Shown in pieces: positions 28,698 to 37,518 of a DNA stretch of 64,000 bases. The position numbers and the translations under genes are program-made. Source of the stretch: an uncultured Methanospirillum sp. (lineage in GTDB: Archaea; Halobacteriota; Methanomicrobia; Methanomicrobiales; Methanospirillaceae); NCBI RefSeq assembly GCF_963668475.1, contig NZ_OY764544.1, forward strand, positions 2,232,001-2,296,000. Reading direction: 5' to 3'. The notes below the pieces were generated by a model, which had not been told where the DNA came from, did not search any database, and worked only from the letters and a program-made list of their open reading frames with translations. Numbering within the stretch: position 1 is the first letter of the stretch; each line of letters begins with the position of its first letter.

Positions 28698-29030
28698 ATG
28701 CAGCTCATCAAAGCAATTGTAAAACCGGAACGCCTCGATGCAGTAAAAGCTGCCCTCGAAGAGGCCAATTTCTTCGGCATGACCATAACTGAGGTCCAGG
28801 GCCGGGGAGAACAGAAAGGAATCAGCCTTCAGTACCGGGGTGGTACAATCGAAGTAGATCTCATCCCCAAGGTTGAGATAGAACTTGTCGTGAGCGACAA
28901 GGATGCCGATGCAGTCATTGAGGCTGTTAAGAAGGGTGCATACACCGGCAAGATAGGAGATGGAAGAATCTTTGTCATGCCAGTCACCAAGTCGATCAAG
29001 ATCAGAACCAATGAGGTGATTGCCGAGTGA
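28698..29030 (+). CDS. glnK: Nitrogen regulatory protein P-II (GlnK)
   Basis: A 110-aa P-II trimer subunit starting MQLIKAIVKPERLDAVK. The T-loop region has GRGEQKGISLQYRGGTIEVDLIPK, and the ligand site includes GKIGDGRIFV. It senses ATP/ADP and 2-oxoglutarate and plugs AmtB when nitrogen is plentiful. The stop codon lies inside the terminator hairpin. Confidence 0.96.
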   Translation: MQLIKAIVKPERLDAVKAALEEANFFGMTITEVQGRGEQKGISLQYRGGTIEVDLIPKVEIELVVSDKDADAVIEAVKKGAYTGKIGDGRIFVMPVTKSIKIRTNEVIAE

Positions 29031-29051
29031 GGATCACCTCACTCGTTTTTT
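29025..29051 (+). terminator. Hairpin terminator overlapping the glnK stop codon
   Basis: A perfect 8-bp inverted repeat, GAGTGAGG/CCTCACTC, with an ATCA loop is followed by GTTTTTT. The TGA stop codon of glnK (29028-29030) is part of the left arm. This resembles an intrinsic terminator ending the amtB-glnK transcript. Confidence 0.7.
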
Positions 29052-29291
29052 GGTTTTAAATGTTTGAAATTGAACATTTTTCACGTGAACATCCTCCTGC
29101 AGAGACACGTCCGTGAAAAAAAGATCCATTCGGGAGCTGTTTCTCCCGTCCTCCCTTCAATAATATATCAGGCGATCCTTCAAACCCCTCCTTTTCTGAT
29201 CTGAAAGCCGTTGTCTCTCTTATTCATATGAACTGGATGAATTCAGAGGAGTGGCTTGAACATTAAAAATTGGGCACAAGAAGTGGGAAGA

Positions 29292-30578
29292 TCAGAGATA
29301 CTCTTTCCCGTTCATGTATGGGATGAGCACCTTCGGTATCTCAACTGATCCGTCCTTCTGCTGATAGTTCTCAAGAATAGACCTCATCGCCCTGGATGTT
29401 GCGATGGCTGTGGAGTTCAGGGTGTGCACGTACTGTTTTGACTCAAAGTCCTTGCTATCCCTGACTTTGATGTTCAGGCGGGTTGCCTGGTATGCCGTGC
29501 AGTTTGAACAGGAGACAACCTCCCTGTATGCATTCTCTCTTGGCATCCAAGCCTCAATATCGTACTTCTTCGCAGCAACAGTTCCTATGTCGCCAGTACA
29601 GATGTTGACCAGCCGGTACGGAAGTTCGAGTTTCTGGAAGACCGCCTCAGCATTTTCCCTGAGTTCCTCGTGGATCGTCCAGGAATCTTCAGGTTTGCAG
29701 TATACGAACTGTTCAATCTTATGGAACTGGTGTACCCTGAAGAGACCTTTGGTGTCAAGACCGTGGGATCCGATCTCCCGCCTGAAACACGGAGATATCC
29801 CGGCAAGACGAACGGGAAGATCCTTCTCTTCAAAGATCTCATCCTGAAACATCGCAGCAATCGGGTGCTCGCTGGTTGCGATCAGGTACGCATCATCCCC
29901 GTCTATCTTGTACATCACCTTCTCAAAGTCGTCAAGGTCAGTTACCTCCTCGTATGACTTCCGGTTGATCATGTACGGCGGTGATATGGGCGTATATCCT
30001 CTCTCCATCAGTAGATCGAGGGTAAACCTCTGGAGAGCCATATCAAGGAGAACGAGATTTCCTTTAAGGAAATAGAATCCCGCTCCTGATGTCTTGGTCG
30101 CCCGTTCAAAGTCAGCCCATCCGTTGTCTGCAGCAAGCTGGCCGTGGTTTTTCAGTTCAAATTCAAATGACCTGGGAGTCCCGACCTTCTTGATCTCAAC
30201 ATTCTCTGTGTCATCTTTTCCCTGGGGAACACTGTCATGAAGAATATTGGGAAGACGCATGAGGTAATAATGAACCTTGGTAGAAAGTTCATCCATCTCC
30301 GTCTCATTGTCCTTGATCATCTGCGGCAGGCTTGCAGCCTCTGCCATAAGTGCAGATGTGTCCTCCCCTGCCTTTCTTGCACGGTTAATATCGTGTGAGA
30401 TAGAGTTTCGTCTCTGTCTCAGTTTATTATTGAGTCCTATCAGTTCCCTGTTCCGTGCGTCTTTTGCGAGGAGTTCGTCGATCCATGCTATCTTTACTGA
30501 ATCATTCCGTTTGACAAGATCGGCTTTTACAATCTCCGGGCTTGCCCGCACAAATCTGATATCAAGCATCGGTTGCAC
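29292..30578 (-). CDS. serS: Seryl-tRNA synthetase
   Basis: A 428-aa class II synthetase of the common (bacterial-type) kind. The N-terminal coiled-coil arm (about 30-110) binds the tRNA long arm. Class II motif 2 is FRREIGSHGLDTKGLFRVHQF and the C-terminus contains TSRAMRSILENYQ. It charges tRNA-Ser and is not the rare methanogenic SerRS type. Confidence 0.96.
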   Translation of the reverse strand: MQPMLDIRFVRASPEIVKADLVKRNDSVKIAWIDELLAKDARNRELIGLNNKLRQRRNSISHDINRARKAGEDTSALMAEAASLPQMIKDNETEMDELSTKVHYYLMRLPNILHDSVPQGKDDTENVEIKKVGTPRSFEFELKNHGQLAADNGWADFERATKTSGAGFYFLKGNLVLLDMALQRFTLDLLMERGYTPISPPYMINRKSYEEVTDLDDFEKVMYKIDGDDAYLIATSEHPIAAMFQDEIFEEKDLPVRLAGISPCFRREIGSHGLDTKGLFRVHQFHKIEQFVYCKPEDSWTIHEELRENAEAVFQKLELPYRLVNICTGDIGTVAAKKYDIEAWMPRENAYREVVSCSNCTAYQATRLNIKVRDSKDFESKQYVHTLNSTAIATSRAMRSILENYQQKDGSVEIPKVLIPYMNGKEYL

Positions 30579-30694
30579 CCGTGGTATCTCTCATATCGTA
30601 TCTCCGTTCTCCTTATCTCTTAGTTCTCAAGTAACATCACATTGACGTATCGGTCCCCGGGGTCCTGATGTGAAACTGTCAGGCTCACTGCTTT

Positions 30695-31531
30695 TTATCC
30701 GATTGAACAGACCCAGCGGTCGTAGATGGGATCACGGTCGTTCTCCCAGACTTCAGGCTCACATCCTCCATCTTTCATCCAGTTTTTGATGATTTCTGCC
30801 TCTGGTTCTGTTCCTACTGTGATCAACACACGTTCAGAAACAGCGCAGATGGCTGAAATGATCTCTGACCAGATGTCATGGTTGAACGGCTGGAGTTCAC
30901 CGACCATAAATCCGAATGCACAGTCAATCGGCTCGGTTGTATATGCTTCAAGAAGCCGCCCGTCGATCCACATCGTCCTCTCCGGAATGAGGCGTCCTTC
31001 AGTAAAACCCCGTGCTAGAAGAACATCATCATTGTCATATGAGAGTGGATTGAGACCCATATCCCGCATCAGGTATGTCCCGATCCCGGTCCCACAACAA
31101 CAGTCAAGACAGCGGAGACCATGATCGTCTCCTGCAAATGAATGTATGATATCCCGGGTTATTTTGAGTCGTTCAGGGTTGAGATCATCTGGTGCAACAG
31201 CGCTTGTGCTGATGAGATGATCTGAGTAATATTTTCTGACTGTGTCCTCAAAATCATACCAGGCGACCTGGTAAATATCTCCTTCCAGATCTTCAAGTCT
31301 GGTAAGGAGGGTGTCTGAAGGAGTCCGCAGATGGAAACATGATGCCTGGATGATTCCATCTCCGGTTTCCAATCCAACACTTAAAATCTCCTCGTTCTCA
31401 TCGATCAGGATTCTGCTTCGCTCAGCAGGTACCTGCAGAAGCAGATCATCCATCTCCTTGTAACAGAGATCAGAGAAGAGTGGTTCAACAAGCCTGACCT
31501 CATCGGCTTCAAAAAATTCTGCTAGCCTCAT
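30695..31531 (-). CDS. SAM-dependent methyltransferase, unknown substrate
   Basis: A 278-aa protein with the Rossmann SAM-binding motif LDCCCGTGIGTYL (about 142-154), preceded by an unassigned domain of 130 residues. A second acidic strand (LNPLSYDNDDVLL) fits motif II. No motif identifies the substrate. It is transcribed leftward downstream of the ribosomal protein cluster. Confidence 0.7.
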   Translation of the reverse strand: MRLAEFFEADEVRLVEPLFSDLCYKEMDDLLLQVPAERSRILIDENEEILSVGLETGDGIIQASCFHLRTPSDTLLTRLEDLEGDIYQVAWYDFEDTVRKYYSDHLISTSAVAPDDLNPERLKITRDIIHSFAGDDHGLRCLDCCCGTGIGTYLMRDMGLNPLSYDNDDVLLARGFTEGRLIPERTMWIDGRLLEAYTTEPIDCAFGFMVGELQPFNHDIWSEIISAICAVSERVLITVGTEPEAEIIKNWMKDGGCEPEVWENDRDPIYDRWVCSIG

Positions 31532-31616
31532 ACCGGATCTCCATCTGTCTGCTCAGATATCCGGGTTCCCGCTGAAAAGAGTTATCGTATGCAGAAGTAA
31601 AAATGAGAATCCAGAA

Positions 31617-32213
31617 TTACTTCTGGATCTTTGGAAGTTCAACCTTGGTCTTGATGATCTCGATCCGGCGGATTGGGTAGAGTTCCTTGACCTTGCGGAA
31701 GGTCTCCTTGGAGATCTCGCCGTTGATGATCGCGTTGACAAAGACACCGAGTTCATTCTCGGTTCCGTACTTGACAACATCTTCTGAGAGAACCTTGCGG
31801 ATGAGGTGCTGCTGGCTTTGGTCAGCACGGGTGAGGGTGAAACAGGTCACGGTTGCCCTGACCTTGGAACCGTCCTTGCTGACAAAGTTCACGATGCTCT
31901 CAATCCTGGAGGTCCGGCGTTTTACCAGTGATCTGATGTAATCTCTGGCGATTTCGTGCCCGATGAACGAGGTGTATGCTGAGTCTCCGGCAACCTCGGT
32001 GATTGAGAACTTCATCTTGACGTTCTGCTTGGCGTAGTCGTTCACCAGCTCAGAGAGCGGTGCGGTCATCACACGACCGATCAGTTTGGCCGGATCGTCT
32101 GCAACGGTGTCACCGAGGTAAACTTTTCCGACATTTTCTGGGCTGTAGACCTTGAACCAGGACTTCGCCTTCCATCCTTCAACTCTTCTTCCTGACTGTT
32201 TCTTTCCTGCCAT
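31617..32213 (-). CDS. rps3ae: 30S ribosomal protein S3Ae (eS1)
   Basis: A 198-aa basic protein starting MAGKKQSGRRVEGWKAK, with WFKVYSPENVGKVYLGDT and the family hallmarks RTSRIESIVNFVSKDGSK and YPIRRIEIIKTKVELPK. It belongs to the small subunit and is archaeal/eukaryotic only. It lies downstream of Pcc1 in the same leftward cluster. Confidence 0.96.
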   Translation of the reverse strand: MAGKKQSGRRVEGWKAKSWFKVYSPENVGKVYLGDTVADDPAKLIGRVMTAPLSELVNDYAKQNVKMKFSITEVAGDSAYTSFIGHEIARDYIRSLVKRRTSRIESIVNFVSKDGSKVRATVTCFTLTRADQSQQHLIRKVLSEDVVKYGTENELGVFVNAIINGEISKETFRKVKELYPIRRIEIIKTKVELPKIQK

Positions 32214-32256
32214 ATCTTTGCTCCATATGTTATGATAGCATCTCTGATCGCTCCGA

Positions 32257-32505
32257 TCAATGTTCTGATCCTTTGTCAGAACCCTGTTTGCATAACTCTT
32301 CCGCTACGGTTAAATTTGAGAGATAATCGTCCATTGACGCAATTATTGAACGGATCCTGGTTCCGGTGATTGTCGTTTCCACGACACCTGTTCCCTCATG
32401 GATGGTTGCCCGTGTCTCCATCTCGCTTAAGTTATCTGCTGCAACCGATGCAGCGATACACTCAGGGAAATCATGGACTGTTCTTATGATCCCGGTGATC
32501 TTCAT
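32257..32505 (-). CDS. pcc1: KEOPS complex subunit Pcc1
   Basis: An 82-aa protein with the small Pcc1 fold: a beta strand (MKITGIIRTVHD), then helix (CIAASVAADN), then paired strands and a helix (IIASMDDYLSNLTVAEEL). Pcc1 dimerises and helps KEOPS make the t6A tRNA modification. Its start overlaps the end of the RecJ-like gene by 4 bp. Confidence 0.9.
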   Translation of the reverse strand: MKITGIIRTVHDFPECIAASVAADNLSEMETRATIHEGTGVVETTITGTRIRSIIASMDDYLSNLTVAEELCKQGSDKGSEH

Positions 32506-33719
32506 GCATATACCTCGTGGATCCCGGAGATAAACCTGGAGAGATGTTCACTGGCAATGGTTGCGCCTGCCCGTGATGTATGACCCCCTCCATGACCTCC
32601 GCAATCGGCAGCGAGGGTATGCACAAGCGTGCCGAGATCAGTTCCCTGACGTGTAGGTACTCTGATTGAGAGATGGCTTGTACCATCGTCCTGGTTTGCC
32701 ACCACAATTACAGTCTGATCTCCATCCATGAAGTTTATGGTGTCTGCAACATCGCTGGCCAGTCTTTTATCACTAATCTCGTATACTGGCTCATGTTCAT
32801 TTTTCCCGTCCAGAATTTTCTTCAGCTCGTCAATGAGTCTTAACCGGTGAGTCCGGGCAATATCCCATGCAACTGGAAGCTCTGACGAGGTTCGGAGACA
32901 GACTGCTGCTGCAATACTCCCCTGTTCCTCTTTCCCGCATGCATCAATGAGCATGCTCAGGCTGTGGGCATCAGGCAGAACCTCACGTTCCAACTGATAC
33001 ACATCGCCATAGAGGTTCAACAGTGTCTCCGGCCGACTTCGCTCTGCTGCATCAAGAACGATCAGCGAAAGAAGGATGTCGGTCGAGAGTTCTGATCCTT
33101 CGGTACACTGGCTTATGAGTGTGGTTGTTTCAACCTCACTTCCAGAAATACCAGGGAGGTACGGATTGGTTGCAAGAGTCAGTTGTTCGGTGAGATCTCT
33201 CCCTGCCAGGCGGATACCTCTTCTCTTGGAGATGATCCCGTTTCCCATCCCTTCCAGGTAGATGTCCTGGTTTTTACCTGCAAGGCGTTGTCCATCACCG
33301 ATGATCCCTGTGAGGACCAGCCCTGCTAGGTCGCGGTTGTCTCCGATTGCATTTGCAACCAGGTATGCGGCTCCTGCTCCTGAAAGTTCAGTATCTCCGT
33401 CGATCCCACAGAGACGGGGATTCACGTGATATGGTCCTTCAAAGAGGGGGATGTGATGATCGATGACCATCGTCTCCTCAGGAAGATCGGATATTCCCGA
33501 CCCGAGATCGCAGAGGAGGGTGTTCCCTCCTTTCGGGATATCCTGGCTCTGTATCCTTGGAACTACTCGGAGACGGAATGGAACATGGGCCCGGTAGAGT
33601 GCAATGCTCATGATCGCCCCTGCTGCGATCCCATCAGCGTCATGGTGGCAACGTATCTCCACCTGATCCTGTCGGGTTATATGGGATGCAAGATCCTTCG
33701 CAGCAGTGTCAATGGACAT
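32502..33719 (-). CDS. Archaeal DHH-family RecJ-like exonuclease
   Basis: A 405-aa DHH/DHHA1 protein. Metal-binding motifs are IRCHHDADGIAAG and VIDHHIPLF; the C-terminal DHHA1 part shows GGHGGGHTSRAGATI. Archaeal members include the GINS-associated nuclease (GAN) and related single-strand exonucleases. Its placement between rps15 and pcc1 is a conserved archaeal arrangement. Confidence 0.9.
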   Translation of the reverse strand: MSIDTAAKDLASHITRQDQVEIRCHHDADGIAAGAIMSIALYRAHVPFRLRVVPRIQSQDIPKGGNTLLCDLGSGISDLPEETMVIDHHIPLFEGPYHVNPRLCGIDGDTELSGAGAAYLVANAIGDNRDLAGLVLTGIIGDGQRLAGKNQDIYLEGMGNGIISKRRGIRLAGRDLTEQLTLATNPYLPGISGSEVETTTLISQCTEGSELSTDILLSLIVLDAAERSRPETLLNLYGDVYQLEREVLPDAHSLSMLIDACGKEEQGSIAAAVCLRTSSELPVAWDIARTHRLRLIDELKKILDGKNEHEPVYEISDKRLASDVADTINFMDGDQTVIVVANQDDGTSHLSIRVPTRQGTDLGTLVHTLAADCGGHGGGHTSRAGATIASEHLSRFISGIHEVYA

Positions 33720-33731
33720 ATTGTAACCGTA

Positions 33732-34190
33732 TTAGCGGGAGAGGAGGATTTCTGCGGTATCCGGCTTGTATAACCAGCCTGCCGGCAGGCGTTTGCTCTT
33801 GACGTAGTACTTGACCAGGCGCCTTACTTTTGCCTCGGTAAGGTTGAGTTGGCGCTTGTTGTGCAGGTCTTTCTTGTTCTCGGACAGGTGTTTTCTCAAC
33901 CCGAGTGCCTTCTCAATCAGGTTACGAAGGTCTTCTGGGATTGATGATTCAAGGCCGTTTTCACGGAGAATCTCGTCTACACGCTTTCCTGTTGCGAGTT
34001 TGACACTGGGTACACCATACTTGTCACGAAGGACAAGGCCAATCCGGGCACTTGAAAGGCCCTCTTTCTTCATATCAACGACCTGTTGGATGATCGTGTC
34101 CTTGTCGGTGTTTGACCATTCGGGCGCAGAGGTGCGGTACGGCCGTACTGAACGGGAGATACCTCTTCTGCGAGCATGCATTCTTGCCAT
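33732..34190 (-). CDS. rps15: 30S ribosomal protein S15 (uS15)
   Basis: A 152-aa protein of archaeal length starting [19 protein letters not shown]. It contains the archaeal N-terminal extension and the S15 core ([19 protein letters not shown] ... [17 protein letters not shown]). It binds 16S rRNA in the small subunit and is first in the leftward rps15-recJ-pcc1-rps3ae cluster. Confidence 0.96.
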   Translation of the reverse strand: MARMHARRRGISRSVRPYRTSAPEWSNTDKDTIIQQVVDMKKEGLSSARIGLVLRDKYGVPSVKLATGKRVDEILRENGLESSIPEDLRNLIEKALGLRKHLSENKKDLHNKRQLNLTEAKVRRLVKYYVKSKRLPAGWLYKPDTAEILLSR

Positions 34191-34372
34191 ATCTAAAAGC
34201 CTCCGTTACATGAACAGAGTATAATCCTGCGGGAAAAGAGTGACAGCTATTTCTGCTGACTCCCTGCAATCCCAAAGCCTGAAGGCCGTGGTCTGTACAC
34301 CACGTCGGATTTACATCTGCCAGCACCTTTTTTAAAAGTGCGGAAAATTATTGTTCGTCAGGGGGGATAAGG

Positions 34373-35602
34373 TTACGCTTCCCCATACTGGTTTATGAGA
34401 GTGATGAGTGCAGAGAACCCTGCCATCTCAAGAGAGAGGATATCATCTCTGGTCATGCCCATCGAGGTCTCCCCATCTGCAGTGAGCATTTCCGGGCCCC
34501 TGATAACAGTTCTAGTCTTCCCATCTGCTGAAAGAACCTCCTCTGCCTCTGTAAGATGGACAAATGCCCGTCCTGGAATGATGATTGTGTCAGGCATCCG
34601 GGAGAGATCCAGGGCTTTGAGGTCATCGATGGTGATGAGATCAGCGATCTCTTTTTGTACTGGAAGGACATCTGCTCCTCCTCCCCTCTTTGAGAGGATC
34701 TCCTGTATGAATGGCGCTGCAACTGTTCCGGTGATGACTACAGCATTGCCATGAAGTTCTGGCAGTTTATCGATGAGATCGGGTTCCTGCAGGATTGCAA
34801 AAGGAGAACCAAGATCAGGATCGCTGAGCGGGGTACCTGAAACTCTCATGGTTGTGATCCCCTTTGTCTGTCTGACAAGATCTGCGAACTCCTCGACTGT
34901 TTGTATTCTCTGGCCTTCGATGATCGGGGCATTGCCAAGGATTAAGCCCTGGTGTGGTTCGTTTGCGAACCGCATCAGGATGACTCCTTTTACTCCGGCA
35001 TCCTCAAGCCACCTGATCGTATTTTTCAGGATTATCCCATCGTTGATCCCTGGCAGGATAACGAGGGCGGCATAGACATCAATGGCTCCTGCGAGATGTT
35101 TCAGGATCTCCAGAGAGACTTCCGGAGTGGGGTCATGCATATACCGGCGTCTGAGTTCAGGGTCTGTGGCAAAGACTGTGAATGAGATCTCGGAGAGGCC
35201 GGATTCGATGAGGAAGTCGGCAATATGAGGATCGTCAAACCCTTTCCCGCTGGTATATCCGATATGGATTGGTGCTTCGAGGCTTTCGAGGAGTTCGATG
35301 AGATCGGTAAATTCTGGGTAGCAACTCGGATCCCCTCCACCGCTGATGGTGATCCGGGTCAGGTCTCCGGAGAGAAGTTGCAGGTTTGCAAGGGTGTCTC
35401 CTGCCACCTCCTTCAGGTCCTTGAATCCGGTGTAGCGCTCCTGAACACTCCTGGTGCAGTACTCACATCCCTTGGTGAAGGGGAGACAGTACCGGCAGCC
35501 GAACGATGGGACTTCCCGGGCATGCTTGAAGTAACAGTAGGAGCAGAACCCCCTGCAGTCAAGACCGGGCCTTCCTCCAATGTCCACCGTCAGCTGAACC
35601 AT
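34373..35602 (-). CDS. mmp10: Radical SAM MCR-arginine methyltransferase Mmp10
   Basis: A 409-aa protein. The radical SAM motif is CRGFCSYC (C16, C20, C23), followed by four further cysteines (C36, C39, C46, C49) typical of Mmp10. Other family stretches include SGGGDPSCYPE, HIGYTSGKGF and ITGTVAAPF. Mmp10 is a cobalamin-dependent radical SAM enzyme that makes 5-methylarginine in the active-site alpha subunit of methyl-coenzyme M reductase. It is strong evidence for a methanogen. The gene stands alone next to tRNA-Thr, with no mcr genes in the window. Confidence 0.94.
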   Translation of the reverse strand: MVQLTVDIGGRPGLDCRGFCSYCYFKHAREVPSFGCRYCLPFTKGCEYCTRSVQERYTGFKDLKEVAGDTLANLQLLSGDLTRITISGGGDPSCYPEFTDLIELLESLEAPIHIGYTSGKGFDDPHIADFLIESGLSEISFTVFATDPELRRRYMHDPTPEVSLEILKHLAGAIDVYAALVILPGINDGIILKNTIRWLEDAGVKGVILMRFANEPHQGLILGNAPIIEGQRIQTVEEFADLVRQTKGITTMRVSGTPLSDPDLGSPFAILQEPDLIDKLPELHGNAVVITGTVAAPFIQEILSKRGGGADVLPVQKEIADLITIDDLKALDLSRMPDTIIIPGRAFVHLTEAEEVLSADGKTRTVIRGPEMLTADGETSMGMTRDDILSLEMAGFSALITLINQYGEA

Positions 35603-35651
35603 GCAGATAAGGTCTGTTTCAGGGTGGAAAAAGGTGCGGATGAACGGCAGG

Positions 35652-35660
35652 TTTAATAAT
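35652..35660 (+). promoter_or_regulatory. TATA box for tRNA-Thr
   Basis: TTTAATAAT lies 25-33 bp ahead of the tRNA 5' end, the expected archaeal TATA position. It is outside the mobile element, so integration leaves tRNA expression unchanged. Confidence 0.55.
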
Positions 35661-35684
35661 TCTCTAAGGGAAATATGTGTTCGC

Positions 35685-35757
35685 GCCTCAGTGGCTTAGT
35701 TGGCAGAGCGGTTGACTTGTAATCAACAGGTCCCGAGTTCAAATCTCGGCTGAGGCT
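35685..35757 (+). tRNA. tRNA-Thr (TGT), integration target
   Basis: A cloverleaf with acceptor stem GCCTCAG/CTGAGGC, anticodon stem-loop GTTGA-CTTGTAA-TCAAC (anticodon TGT), T-arm around CCCGAGTTCAAATCTCGG and discriminator T. The last 11 bases belong to the 19-bp repeat that flanks the mobile element, so the element integrated into the 3' end and left the gene whole. Confidence 0.96.
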
Positions 35758-35765
35758 TACTAACA
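35747..35765 (+). repeat. attL core (19-bp direct repeat, tRNA-Thr end)
   Basis: The sequence cggctgaggcttactaaca is identical to 54308-54326. Its first 11 bases are the end of tRNA-Thr. TTAAGCCC follows at about 35774 and also precedes the right copy. Confidence 0.93.
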
Positions 35766-35872
35766 AAAGTTTTAAGCCCTTTTTTCTGAATCTCAAAGTA
35801 TTTCGGTTAGAATTATTTTCATCATCTCTGCCATGATATCTTTAAGATACTCCTGCTCTCTTTCACAAAGTG

Positions 35873-36000
35873 TGGTCACCCTCTTCTAAGCTATATAATA
35901 TAATAATAAATAAGAGATGAAATCGAAATCGGAGCACGAAAAGGTATGACCAATTTTTTTGGTCACCGTGTGGTCAGGGGTGGTCATCGCGGTCAGGTTG
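35873..36000 (+). repeat. Left GGTCA-type site array
   Basis: It contains GTGGTCACCCTC (35873-35884), AAAGGTATGACCA (35940-35952) and GGTCA units at 35961, 35972, 35982 and 35991. The same pieces occur inverted at 52877-53000 with the same spacing. A probable binding array for integrase or an accessory protein at the element end. An AT-rich stretch (35890-35920) lies inside it. No gene is seen in the 240 bp between attL and 36009. Confidence 0.75.
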
Positions 36001-36008
36001 AAAATAGG

Positions 36009-36551
36009 TCAGAAACTCATCAGAGTTTCATATTGATGCCGGGTAAGGGACTTGAGAGATTGATTAGGGCTAATCGCTTTCTTCTGTGAACCTTCAGGGA
36101 TGCTGGTCTTCTCCTGTATTGTCTTGTAACTCATCCCAGACACTCTCATAGCCTTGAGACGTTCAGTTACAAGGGATTGCATCTCTTCGGTGAGTGATAC
36201 TCGATCTTCCTTCTCATGGGCCGGTGTGACGATATCCGGGGATATTGATGCTGACTCGATTAGAATTGCATCTTTGAGAGGTGAATCACATAACGTGATC
36301 GGTGCAGGTGATCTCTCTGCTTCCAGGGCGGCCACCCGATCTTCAAGCGCCCGAAGGTCCTCGGTTAACGAGGTGTTAACACATGATTCACTTTCGTTAA
36401 CATTGCTGTTAACGGGAGTGTTAACATGACCTGAATTCTCGTAAAAATCAATGAGACGCGAAATTAGGGCCCCGATACTTTCCCCTTCATTTGCCAGGGA
36501 ATCAAGTTTATTCTTAATCTCAACAGGAATTCTTACATGGGTTGTGGACAT
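36009..36551 (-). CDS. Ribbon-helix-helix regulator, probable GTTAAC-binding repressor
   Basis: A 180-aa protein. The N-terminus (STTHVRIPVEIKNKLDSLA) reads as a ribbon-helix-helix DNA-binding domain, a coiled-coil stretch (LRALEDRVAALEAE) may give oligomers, and the C-terminus (LKAMRVSGMSYKTIQEKT) has a second HTH-like segment. A GTTAAC site touches its start codon and five more lie within the 70 bp upstream. Five GTTAAC hexamers also lie inside its own coding sequence, four of them encoding Val-Asn pairs. It is probably an autoregulated repressor; the binding partner is inferred from position. Confidence 0.6.
   Translation of the reverse strand: MSTTHVRIPVEIKNKLDSLANEGESIGALISRLIDFYENSGHVNTPVNSNVNESESCVNTSLTEDLRALEDRVAALEAERSPAPITLCDSPLKDAILIESASISPDIVTPAHEKEDRVSLTEEMQSLVTERLKAMRVSGMSYKTIQEKTSIPEGSQKKAISPNQSLKSLTRHQYETLMSF
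36364..36425. repeat. GTTAAC array inside the RHH gene
   Basis: GTTAAC hexamers occur at 36364, 36375, 36396, 36408 and 36420, spaced 11, 21, 12 and 12 bp. They lie in the codons for the linker after the RHH domain (VNTPVNSNVNES). Confidence 0.85.
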
Positions 36552-36622
36552 GTTAACGCACCGTTAACAATTATGTTAACGCATGAGGAGATAATGTTAA
36601 CGGTAGGTTAACGCGAGTTAAC
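36552..36622. promoter_or_regulatory. GTTAAC operator array upstream of the RHH gene
   Basis: Six palindromic GTTAAC sites at 36552, 36563, 36575, 36596, 36607 and 36617, spaced 11, 12, 21, 11 and 10 bp, so all face the same side of the helix. They cover the RHH gene promoter and the 3' end of the 99-aa gene. Confidence 0.8.
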
Positions 36623-36907
36623 ATGACGATCAGCAGTCCATTTCCTCACGCATTGATGAATCTGCCGAGGCGTAATTATAGAGGGATGCTTCTTATCGGT
36701 CACCTGGAATAACTTCAACCGAGTAACCTCCCGATAGAGATCGACCACCCGGACCGCGAGATGATACCCATCCTGGTTGGTATCCTTCAGGATGGCAAAC
36801 TCATGATTGAGAGTCCATCCAATAACACGGTCATCTGTGATCTTCTTCCGACTGATCGTTTCATGAGGATACTCGATGGAGTAGAGGACCGGTTCAATAT
36901 GCATCAT
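36608..36907 (-). CDS. Hypothetical protein, 99 aa
   Basis: A soluble protein starting MMHIEPVLYSIEYPHETIS with no recognised domain. Its C-terminal part is basic (QIHQCVRKWTADRH). Three GTTAAC sites stand directly upstream, so it is likely in the same regulon as the RHH repressor gene that follows it. ATG 36904 is an equally possible start. Confidence 0.6.
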   Translation of the reverse strand: MMHIEPVLYSIEYPHETISRKKITDDRVIGWTLNHEFAILKDTNQDGYHLAVRVVDLYREVTRLKLFQVTDKKHPSIITPRQIHQCVRKWTADRHVNSR

Positions 36908-36923
36908 AGGTATTTCTGACTCT

Positions 36924-36951
36924 TGTTAACGCGCTGTTAACATAATGTTAA
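36924..36951. promoter_or_regulatory. GTTAAC operator triplet upstream of the 99-aa gene
   Basis: Sites at 36924, 36935 and 36946, each 11 bp apart, 17-44 bp ahead of the start codon. Confidence 0.75.
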
Positions 36952-37006
36952 CCCTCGTGAAGGGGTCGAAATTCGGCGATCTGAAGTTGTACGATACATA
37001 TTATGG

Positions 37007-37276
37007 TTATGTTGCTATCAGGAAATCTCGTGGCGATAATTGAGGATATGATTCTTTCGCATGATCGCCATCCGGTGAGTACAACCTAATCATTGTCGTT
37101 CTTCGATCATATTCATCAAGATTTATGAACAGGGGTGAGCCATCATCCGCTGTTTTTTGAATCATGCCCCACTGTTTATCCAAGGTAACCGCGATCACCT
37201 TGGCTTTGATAGACAACCGCCCGGTTTTCCGTTGTCTCTTGCCGGTGCCGCCGTATGGAGACATTGTTATGCCCAT
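37007..37276 (-). CDS. Hypothetical protein, 89 aa
   Basis: A basic, soluble protein (MGITMSPYGGTGKRQRKTGR...). No domain is recognised. ATG 37264 (MSPYGG) is an alternative start. It is in the leftward run of small genes at the left end of the element. Confidence 0.5.
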   Translation of the reverse strand: MGITMSPYGGTGKRQRKTGRLSIKAKVIAVTLDKQWGMIQKTADDGSPLFINLDEYDRRTTMIRLYSPDGDHAKESYPQLSPRDFLIAT

Positions 37277-37306
37277 GGTTATGCATAGGGCCTAAAGAAA
37301 AATGAA

Positions 37307-37510
37307 TTAATATATCTCGTAGCCTAAACAAACGTCATCTTCGGTAATATATCTCAATCTGCGAACCTTCTTTACTGGTACTATCTGGAGTATCTTATCA
37401 TACGCTGGCTGCATGTGCTCAACAAAAATTTTACATTTTTCATAACAGCCTTCCTCTTCAACTCCGTCGTGCCCGCCTTTATTGTAGATTACCGCGTAAT
37501 TCTTTGCCAT
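37307..37510 (-). CDS. Hypothetical protein, 67 aa
   Basis: Starts MAKNYAVIYNKGGHDGVEEE, with a compact alpha/beta pattern and two cysteines. No recognised family. It follows the 72-aa gene after 8 bp in the same direction. Confidence 0.5.
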   Translation of the reverse strand: MAKNYAVIYNKGGHDGVEEEGCYEKCKIFVEHMQPAYDKILQIVPVKKVRRLRYITEDDVCLGYEIY

Positions 37511-37518
37511 TTTCGCCC

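Noticed and set aside
36364..36951. GTTAAC repeats as a CRISPR array
   Set aside because: The repeat unit is only 6 bp, spacing is 10-21 bp and no Cas gene is nearby; operator sites explain it better.
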